Positions 58,444-64,000 of a stretch of DNA of 64,000 nucleotides are shown here, piece by piece. The stretch covers positions 1 through 64,000 of the forward strand of contig JAPONQ010000051.1 in the NCBI GenBank assembly GCA_026713865.1. The letters run 5' to 3'. The DNA is from Chloroflexota bacterium (GTDB lineage: Bacteria; Chloroflexota; Dehalococcoidia; UBA2979). Position numbers and translations under genes: made by a program. Every line of letters starts with the position of its first letter. Position 1 is the stretch's first letter. Under the pieces are notes generated by a model. The model did no database searches. It saw only the letters and a list, made by a program, of their open reading frames with translations, and was not told the DNA's origin.

Positions 58444-60075
58444 ATGGCCGTGAGGACCGCCTCAGCCGGTGCCCTCACGACGGCAATCGCGGGTGCCGGC
58501 TCCCGCGCCTGGCACCGTGGCTGGCCGCCACTGGCCATCGTCGCGGCGGCGGCAGTCGTCGCGGTGCTCTGCACCCTCCCGCCCGCGCACCTGGCGTGGC
58601 GCGCGGCGCAGGATCCGGGGACGGCATGGTCGACGCTCGCCGCCTCCCCGGTGCCCCCGCTCGCGGCACGCACCGTCGCCTACGCCCTCGTCACGACGGC
58701 GATCGCGACGGCGATCGCTCTCCCCGTGGCGTGGCTCACGACCCGGACCGACCTCCCCCTGCGTCGCCTCATGACCGTGCTGGCAGCGCTCCCGCTCGCC
58801 ATCCCGTCCTACGTTGCGGCGCTCGTCGCCGTATCCGCCCTCGGCCCCCGCGGCCTGCTGCAGCAGGCACTTGAGCCCTGGGGCGTCGAGCGGCTCCCGT
58901 CGATCTACGGATTCTGGGGCGCCGCCGCCGTCGTGGCACTCGTCAGCTATCCGCTCATGCTGCTCACGCTCCGGCCGGCGATCGCGAACCTCGATCCGCG
59001 CCTGGAGGAGCTCTCGCGGGGCTTCGGCTACGGCCGCTGGACGACGCTGCGCCGGGCGGTGCTGCCCCAGCTCCGACCGGCGCTGCTCTCCGGAGGGCTG
59101 CTGGTCGCGCTCTACGCGCTTGCCGACTTCGGCGCCGTCTCGCTGATGCGCTTCGACTCGCTGACGCGCGCGATCTTCGTGCGCTACACCTCCGGCTTCG
59201 ACGTGACCGGCGCCTCGACGCTGGCCCTGCTGCTGATGGTGATCGCGCTCGCCGTCGTCGCCCTCGAGGTGTCCACGCGCGGCGCACGCCGCCACCACGC
59301 GGCACGCGGTGGCGGCGGCGCCCCGCCGACGATCAGCCTCGGGCGGTGGAGATGGACGGCCCTCGGAGGCGTCGCGCTGTTGGTAGCGGTCGCCCTCGTG
59401 CTGCCGGCGACCGTGCTCGGCTACTGGCTCGTGCGCGGGCTCGCCGGAGGCGAGGCGATCGCCGGCCTCGGCGAGACGGTCACCGACACGCTCCTTGCCG
59501 GCACGCTCGCGGCGCTGGCCACGGCCGCCGCGGCCTTCCCGGTCGCCCTCCTGGCGGCACGCTACCGCCGCTTCCTGCTCACCCGCCCCATCGAGGTCGC
59601 CGCCTACGCCGGTTACGCCCTGCCCGGCCTCACCGTCGCCCTCTCCCTCGCGGTGGTCGCCGTGCACCTGGGATTCCTCTACCAGTCGATACTCGTGCTG
59701 ATCACCGCCTACGTGCTGCTCTTCCTCCCCCAGGCGCTCGGCGCCACGCGCGTCGCGCTCATCGCCGTCCGTCCCTCGATGGAGGAGGCGGCGCGCAGCC
59801 TCGGACGGCGGCCGTGGCGCGCGTTCGCCGAGGTCACGCTTCCGCTGACCGGGCGCGGGGTCGCCGCGGGAGCCGCGCTCGTCTTCCTGACGACGGTGAA
59901 GGAGCTGCCGGCCACGTTGCTCCTCGCACCCACGGGATTCGAGACCCTGGCGACGCGCGTCTGGAGCGCCTCGAGCGAGGCGTTCTTCGCACGCGCCGCC
60001 CTCCCGGCGCTGCTGCTGATCGCGCTCTCCATCCTTCCCATCGCCGCGACCGGGCTGTGGCGTCGCGATGCCTGA
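58444..60075 (+). CDS. Fe3+-type ABC transporter permease (two-unit)
   Basis: A 543-residue membrane protein made of two fused permease units, as in FbpB/SfuB/ThiP. The first unit has AARTVAYALVTTAIATAIALPVAWL and the EAA-like loop EELSRGFGYGRWTTLRRAVLPQLRPAL; the second has TVTDTLLAGTLAALATAAAAFPVALL and EEAARSLGRRPWRAFAEVTLPLTGRG. ATG 58444 follows AGAAGGG at good spacing; ATG 58411 would add 11 residues without a ribosome site. The ATPase gene overlaps its end by 8 bp. No substrate-binding protein is in the window. Confidence 0.88.
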   Translation: MAVRTASAGALTTAIAGAGSRAWHRGWPPLAIVAAAAVVAVLCTLPPAHLAWRAAQDPGTAWSTLAASPVPPLAARTVAYALVTTAIATAIALPVAWLTTRTDLPLRRLMTVLAALPLAIPSYVAALVAVSALGPRGLLQQALEPWGVERLPSIYGFWGAAAVVALVSYPLMLLTLRPAIANLDPRLEELSRGFGYGRWTTLRRAVLPQLRPALLSGGLLVALYALADFGAVSLMRFDSLTRAIFVRYTSGFDVTGASTLALLLMVIALAVVALEVSTRGARRHHAARGGGGAPPTISLGRWRWTALGGVALLVAVALVLPATVLGYWLVRGLAGGEAIAGLGETVTDTLLAGTLAALATAAAAFPVALLAARYRRFLLTRPIEVAAYAGYALPGLTVALSLAVVAVHLGFLYQSILVLITAYVLLFLPQALGATRVALIAVRPSMEEAARSLGRRPWRAFAEVTLPLTGRGVAAGAALVFLTTVKELPATLLLAPTGFETLATRVWSASSEAFFARAALPALLLIALSILPIAATGLWRRDA

Positions 60076-61225
60076 TCGGGCTCCCGTCGATGCGCGCTCC
60101 GCCGCGGTCCCCCCGCCGGCCCCGTCGCTCCCGGGGCCGGGGCCGTCCGCAGATCGCGAGAGGGGCACGCTGGCCGTGGAGGCCTCGGGCCTGAGGCGGA
60201 CCTTCGGTCCGGACGCGGGGGTGCTCGACCTCTCGCTCGCGGTCCGCGCCGGCGAGCTGATGACGCTGCTGGGACCCTCCGGTTGCGGGAAGACCACCGC
60301 GCTCAGGCTCGTCGCCGGCTTCGAGCAGGCGAGTGCGGGCGAGCTGACGCTCTGGGGTGAGCGCGTGGCCGGCCCGGAGCTGCACGTGCCCCCCGAGCGC
60401 CGCGGCGTCGGCATGGTCTTCCAGGACTACGCGCTCTTCCCTCACCTCTCCGTCGCCCACAACGTCGCCTACGGGCTCGCGGGTGGCGGCCTCAGGCGCC
60501 GCCCCGGCACCGACCGCGAGGCGCGCGTCGCCGAGGTGCTCGAGCTCACGGGCCTCGCCGGCGTCGCAGGCCGCGGAGTGCACGAGCTCTCCGGCGGGGG
60601 GCAGCAGCGCGTTGCGCTCGCCCGGGCGGTCGCGCCCCGGCCACGGCTGCTTCTCCTCGACGAGCCCTTCTCCAGCCTCGATCTGGCGCTCAGGGGACAG
60701 ATGCGAGCCGAGTTGCGCGCGATCGTCAAGCGCGCCGGCGCCACCGCCCTGCTCGTCACGCACGACCAGGAGGAGGCGCTCTCCATCGCCGACCGCGTCG
60801 CCTTCATGTGGCAGGGGCGGATCGAGCAGGTCGGCACGCCCGACGAGGTCTACAGCCACCCCGCGACGCTCCCGGCGGCGCGCTTCATCGGCGACGCGAA
60901 CATCTACGACCTGCCCGTCGAGCACGGCCTCGTCGCCACGCCGTTCGGGGAGCACGAAGCACCCGCCGGACGCTCGCGGTGTTATGTCGTCCTCCGTCCG
61001 GAGGATCTCCAAGTGCAGGCGGGCGGGACACCCGGCCGCGTCATCGAGCGCGAGTACTACGGCCACGATCAGGTGCTGCACGTCGAGCTGGCACAGACCG
61101 CAGAGTCACCGTCGCCGGCCCCGGGGGTCCGCGTGCGTGTGCGCCTCGGCCCGCACGAGCGAATCACCCCGACCGGCCCCATCGCCCTCGGCCTCAGGCG
61201 CAATCCGCTGCTCTTCTGGGAGTAG
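60068..61225 (+). CDS. ABC transporter ATP-binding protein (Fe3+/thiamine/spermidine type)
   Basis: A 385-residue ATPase with Walker A LLGPSGCGKTTALRLVAGFE, Q-loop MVFQDYALFPHLSV, signature ELSGGGQQRVALARA (GGGQQ in place of GGQQQ), Walker B LLLLDEPFSSLD and H-loop LLVTHDQEEA. A C-terminal MOP/TOBE domain (from about 285, IYDLPVEHGLVATPFGEHE) places it in the FbpC/PotA group. It starts at ATG 60068 inside the permease gene end, so the two are translationally coupled. A Pro-rich N-terminal extension of about 30 residues is unusual. Confidence 0.92.
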   Translation: MPDRAPVDARSAAVPPPAPSLPGPGPSADRERGTLAVEASGLRRTFGPDAGVLDLSLAVRAGELMTLLGPSGCGKTTALRLVAGFEQASAGELTLWGERVAGPELHVPPERRGVGMVFQDYALFPHLSVAHNVAYGLAGGGLRRRPGTDREARVAEVLELTGLAGVAGRGVHELSGGGQQRVALARAVAPRPRLLLLDEPFSSLDLALRGQMRAELRAIVKRAGATALLVTHDQEEALSIADRVAFMWQGRIEQVGTPDEVYSHPATLPAARFIGDANIYDLPVEHGLVATPFGEHEAPAGRSRCYVVLRPEDLQVQAGGTPGRVIEREYYGHDQVLHVELAQTAESPSPAPGVRVRVRLGPHERITPTGPIALGLRRNPLLFWE

Positions 61226-61237
61226 GGCCGGCCCCGG

Positions 61238-61999
61238 GTGCCCACCCCCCGGACGACTGGACCGCACGACCCGGCGGCACGGCGACGGGGAAGCCCGCAG
61301 CGCGCCGTCCCGCCGGCCGCCGGCGGGTCACTCGAACGACCCCCTCGCCTCCTGCTCCTCGACTTCGACCGCACGCTGGCGGACCTGGGGTCGCATGTGG
61401 CGTGGGAGAGAGCGGCAAGCGAACTGGTCGCCTGGTACGAGCGGAGCGGCATCCCGCGCGGGGGGACCGGGCCCGGTGCGATCAGCCTCTACGCGCGCAT
61501 GGCCGCCTCGAACGCCCTCTCGCCGCGCGCCCGGGAGGCGGCGCAGCGCGGTGCGGCCGCCATTCTGACGCGCTACGAGCGGAAGGCTCTGGCGGCGACA
61601 CGCCTGCTCCCCGGCGTCGGCGGGGCGCTGGCGACCCTCGCGCGCGCCGGGCTCCTCGCCGGGGTCGTCAGCTCGAACTCGCGAGCGGTCGTGCACGCGA
61701 TCCTCGAGCGCGACGGAGTCGCGGACGGCTTCGGCGCGCTCGTCGGCCGCGAGGACGTGCGACGGCCCAAGCCCGCGCCCGAGGGCCTTCTGCTGGCCTG
61801 CAGGCGACTCGGCGTCGCCCCCGCCGAGTCGATGTTCGCCGGCGACAACGTCGCCGACATGGAGGCCGCGCGCGCGGCGGGCATCTCCGCCGTCGGCGTG
61901 CTGGGCGGCGACTCCAGCGGCGCGGCACTCCGCGGGGCGGGAGCCCGCGACCTGACGGGCAGCGTTCGTGAGCTCGTCGAACGGATGCTCCCGCCCTGA
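61238..61999 (+). CDS. HAD-superfamily hydrolase
   Basis: A 253-residue phosphatase-type HAD protein. Motif I LLLLDFDRTLAD, motif II GVVSSNSRA, motif III lysine in RRPKPAPEG and motif IV MFAGDNVADMEAARAAG are intact. The helical cap between I and II makes it a subclass I (PGP-like) phosphatase. A basic/Pro-rich stretch precedes motif I if GTG 61238 is the start. It follows the ABC ATPase by 12 bp and is probably co-transcribed, with no clear link in function. Confidence 0.88.
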   Translation: MPTPRTTGPHDPAARRRGSPQRAVPPAAGGSLERPPRLLLLDFDRTLADLGSHVAWERAASELVAWYERSGIPRGGTGPGAISLYARMAASNALSPRAREAAQRGAAAILTRYERKALAATRLLPGVGGALATLARAGLLAGVVSSNSRAVVHAILERDGVADGFGALVGREDVRRPKPAPEGLLLACRRLGVAPAESMFAGDNVADMEAARAAGISAVGVLGGDSSGAALRGAGARDLTGSVRELVERMLPP

Positions 62000-62034
62000 G
62001 CGCGACGCCGTGTTGCGCCGCGTCGCGGGGGATC

Positions 62035-62040
62035 GACAAT
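62035..62040 (+). promoter_or_regulatory. -10 element with -35, leaderless start of clpS
   Basis: TTGCGC (62013-62018) and GACAAT (62035-62040) are 16 bp apart, and ATG 62046 follows 5 bp after the -10, so the transcript would begin at or just beside the start codon. Confidence 0.45.
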
Positions 62041-62045
62041 GGGGC

Positions 62046-62456
62046 ATGGCCACCGGACCGCACCAGGACCGCCGTGCCTCCCTCCCCCTCGCCTCGGCGA
62101 CGGCCGGAGGGCGCCGGGCCGCCCCGGGCGGCATGCCGGCGCCGTCCCGCGAGCGGCAAGCGTCCACGAGCGCCGGCGACGAGCTCGATCCCCCCTATCA
62201 CCTGCTCCTGCTCGACGACGATCAGCACAGCTACGCCTACGTCGTGGAGATGCTGGGAGCGGTGCTCGGGTACGGACCGGAGAAGGCATACGTGCTCGCC
62301 CGCATCGTCGACACCGAGGGCCGGGTCATCATCGAGACGGGGCCACACGACCGCGTGACGGAGCACCAGCGGCAGATCCACTCCTACGGTGCCGACCCGC
62401 GCATCGCGACCTCACTCGGATCGATGAGCGCCGTGGTCGAGCCCGCACCGGCGTAG
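62046..62456 (+). CDS. clpS: ATP-dependent Clp protease adaptor ClpS
   Basis: A 136-residue adaptor that hands N-degron substrates to ClpAP/ClpCP. The core (about 50-125) reads PYHLLLLDDDQHSYAYVVEML, then GYGPEKAYVLARIVDTEGRVIIETG and EHQRQIHSYGADPRI. The substrate pocket normally starts with a DDNxT-like motif; here DDDQHSY replaces it, which is the form seen in many actinobacterial and Chloroflexi-type ClpS proteins. A flexible 45-residue N-terminal tail precedes it. Confidence 0.88.
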   Translation: MATGPHQDRRASLPLASATAGGRRAAPGGMPAPSRERQASTSAGDELDPPYHLLLLDDDQHSYAYVVEMLGAVLGYGPEKAYVLARIVDTEGRVIIETGPHDRVTEHQRQIHSYGADPRIATSLGSMSAVVEPAPA

Positions 62457-62485
62457 CCGCGAGGGATCCCGCGGCTGGCCGTGCG

Positions 62486-62491
62486 TAGAAT
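62486..62491 (+). promoter_or_regulatory. -10 element, leaderless start of acyl-CoA synthetase
   Basis: TAGAAT ends 7 bp before GTG 62499. The overlapping ATG 62490 sits inside the -10 box and so could not be transcribed from it, which favours the GTG. Confidence 0.5.
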
Positions 62492-62498
62492 GGGCGCC

Positions 62499-64000
62499 GT
62501 GACTCCGGACCCGCCGTCCACCTCGAGCGCCTCCAACCGGGGCGAGTTGCTCAACCTCGCGCGACTCTGCATTGAGGTGCACGCCGCCGACCCCGTGACC
62601 GCGCGCCGGCCCGCATTCACCTTCATCGACGACGCCGCGGGTGGCGCCCGGGAGTCCGGCCGCTACCGCCGCCGGAGTTGGAGCTACGGAGAGCTCTGGG
62701 AGCGGGTCACGGCAATCGGCCGCGGCCTGCTCGCACGGGGGCTTGTCGCCGGCGACCGCGTACTGGTCAGGCTCCCGCACTCGCCGGAGTACGCGTTCGC
62801 CTTCTTCGGGGCGACGCTCGCCGGCCTCGTGCCGATCCCGGCCTCGCCGCAGCTCACCGTCGAGGAGACCGAGTTCCTCCTGGAGGACGGTGCGGCGTCG
62901 GCCGTGATCACCGCACCGGAGACCCGTGTCGCCGGTTTCGCGGGCGTCTCGGTCGACGCCGCCGAGCTCCCCGACCTCGACGGACCGGGACCCCTCCCGC
63001 CGACCCGCGAGGAGGACCCGGCGTTCCTCGTCTACACGTCCGGCACCACGGCCCGGCCCAAGGGCGTGCTCCATGCGCACCGCACGATCCGCGGACGACT
63101 CCTGATGCGCGAGGGCTGGGAGGGCTTCACGCAGGAGGACGTGACGCTGCACGCCGGGACGCTGAACTGGACGTACACGCTCGGCGTGGGGCTGATGGAT
63201 CCCTGGCTCGCCGGCGCGCAGGCGCTGCTCTTCGGGGGGCGCTACGACCCGGCGGCATGGCCGGCGATCCTGAAGCAGTTCGGAGTGACGGTGTTCTGCG
63301 CGGTCCCGACCGTCTACAGACAGATGCTGAAGTACGGGCGTCCGGAAGACGCCGGTCTCACGGCCCTCCGGCACGGGCTCTGCGCCGGGGAGCCGCTGCC
63401 GGTGGCACTGCTCGAGGAGTGGCGCGCCCGCGTCGGCAGCGACCTCTACGAGGCGCTCGGCATGACCGAACTCTCGACGTACATCTCGTCGGGACCTGCC
63501 ACGCCGGTGCGCCCGGGTTCGCCGGGTCGGCCGCAGCCCGGTCGAGTCGTCGCGATCCTCCCGGTGGACGCCGGGCCCGCAGATGCGTCCCGTCCGCTCC
63601 CGAGCGGGACGACGGGGCTGCTCGCGGCACACCGCTCCGATCCCGGGCTGATGCTCGGCTACTGGAAGCGACCGGAGGAGGAGCGCGCCGTCTTCCGCGG
63701 CGAGTGGTTCGTCGGCGGCGATCTGGCCGAGATCGACGACGATGGCTACGTCTGGTTCCACGGGCGCGCGGACGACGTCATCAAGTCCTTCGGATACCGG
63801 CTCTCGCCCGTCGAGATCGAGGCAGCGCTCACGACACATGCCGAGGTCGCCGAGGCGGCGGTGGTGGCCGTCCCGATAGGTGCCGACAAGACGCTCGTGG
63901 TCGCGGCGATCGTGCCCCAGGAGGGCCACACCGTCAGCGAGGAGGCGCTCAGGCACCACGCCGAGCAACACCTCGCCGGATACAAGCAGCCGCACGAGTA
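62499..64000 (+). CDS. AMP-dependent acyl-CoA synthetase, C-terminus cut by window end
   Basis: At least 500 residues of an ANL-superfamily ligase that adenylates a carboxylic acid and joins it to CoA. SWSYGELWERVTAIGRGLLARGL opens the N-domain, FLVYTSGTTARPKGVLHAH is the P-loop (Ala-Arg in place of the usual Thr-Gly), and YEALGMTELSTYIS and WFVGGDLAEIDDDGYVWFHGRADDVIKSFGYRLSPVEIE are the A5, A7 and A8 motifs. The A8 hinge is complete, and the catalytic A10 Lys would lie just past the window. The sequence resembles medium-chain and benzoate-CoA-ligase types. It probably feeds the acyl-CoA enzymes of the region. Confidence 0.9.
   Translation, partial: MTPDPPSTSSASNRGELLNLARLCIEVHAADPVTARRPAFTFIDDAAGGARESGRYRRRSWSYGELWERVTAIGRGLLARGLVAGDRVLVRLPHSPEYAFAFFGATLAGLVPIPASPQLTVEETEFLLEDGAASAVITAPETRVAGFAGVSVDAAELPDLDGPGPLPPTREEDPAFLVYTSGTTARPKGVLHAHRTIRGRLLMREGWEGFTQEDVTLHAGTLNWTYTLGVGLMDPWLAGAQALLFGGRYDPAAWPAILKQFGVTVFCAVPTVYRQMLKYGRPEDAGLTALRHGLCAGEPLPVALLEEWRARVGSDLYEALGMTELSTYISSGPATPVRPGSPGRPQPGRVVAILPVDAGPADASRPLPSGTTGLLAAHRSDPGLMLGYWKRPEEERAVFRGEWFVGGDLAEIDDDGYVWFHGRADDVIKSFGYRLSPVEIEAALTTHAEVAEAAVVAVPIGADKTLVVAAIVPQEGHTVSEEALRHHAEQHLAGYKQPHE

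Overview
The window is one gene-dense, very GC-rich stretch of bacterial chromosome with about 59 protein genes, short intergenic gaps and many 4-base GTGA/ATGA gene overlaps. I see no rRNA, tRNA, CRISPR array, insertion sequence, phage gene or integrase. Coenzyme F420 biosynthesis genes (cofC, cofD), two luciferase-like F420/flavin oxidoreductases, a large stock of CaiB/BaiF CoA transferases, MaoC-type dehydratases and acyl-CoA dehydrogenases, the MEP-pathway gene dxs, and at least one recognised type of selenoprotein point to an uncultivated Chloroflexota (SAR202/Dehalococcoidia-like) or a deep actinobacterial lineage. The lineage is an inference; no marker gene here settles it.

Layout. 1-7.5 kb: a cut isochorismatase-family hydrolase, two amidohydrolases, threonine ammonia-lyase, a ChrA-type transporter, a DUF427 protein and the cofC/cofD pair. 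7.6-14.3 kb: two acyl-CoA dehydrogenases flank a tandem pair of MaoC-like dehydratases and a thiol/selenium redox block. That block holds a small HesB-like protein with an in-frame TGA, divergent from a glutaredoxin-TlpA-Lgt-like operon. 14.4-18.5 kb: an ATP-grasp ligase converges on a B12-binding radical SAM protein whose apparent TGA stop opens a Cys-Sec-Ala-Glu-Pro tail; an NfuA-like Fe-S carrier lies just upstream. 18.5-25.4 kb: two MFS transporters and three CaiB/BaiF CoA transferases. 25.4-31.9 kb: an ERG4/ERG24-type sterol-reductase-like membrane protein of lower GC, two LLM oxidoreductases, a GNAT acetyltransferase, an enoyl-CoA hydratase, an alpha/beta hydrolase and a zinc alcohol dehydrogenase. 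31.9-41.2 kb: two double-length CaiB-CaiB fusions, an Asp/Glu-racemase-fold protein, an MmgE/PrpD protein, acetamidase/formamidase and a RibD-C reductase. 41.4-58.2 kb: LOG-like protein, amidohydrolase, cation/proton antiporter, acyl-CoA dehydrogenase-like enzyme, DXS, two further pairs of small MaoC-like proteins, ClC channel, hydrolases, a PQQ-propeller membrane protein and a sugar nucleotidyltransferase. 58.4-64 kb: an Fe3+-type ABC permease and ATPase, HAD phosphatase, ClpS and an acyl-CoA synthetase cut by the window end.

How the genes fit together. Most encode acyl-CoA chemistry: CoA transfer or ligation, dehydrogenation, hydration, hydrolysis of amides and cyclic compounds, and F420/NAD redox steps. 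This suggests a heterotroph degrading diverse carboxylic acids. The most interesting signal is two TGA-recoded reading frames 4.5 kb apart. Each has a hairpin placing a G-rich apical loop at the same distance after the TGA. They sit beside Fe-S and thiol-redox genes, suggesting a selenium-dependent redox module.
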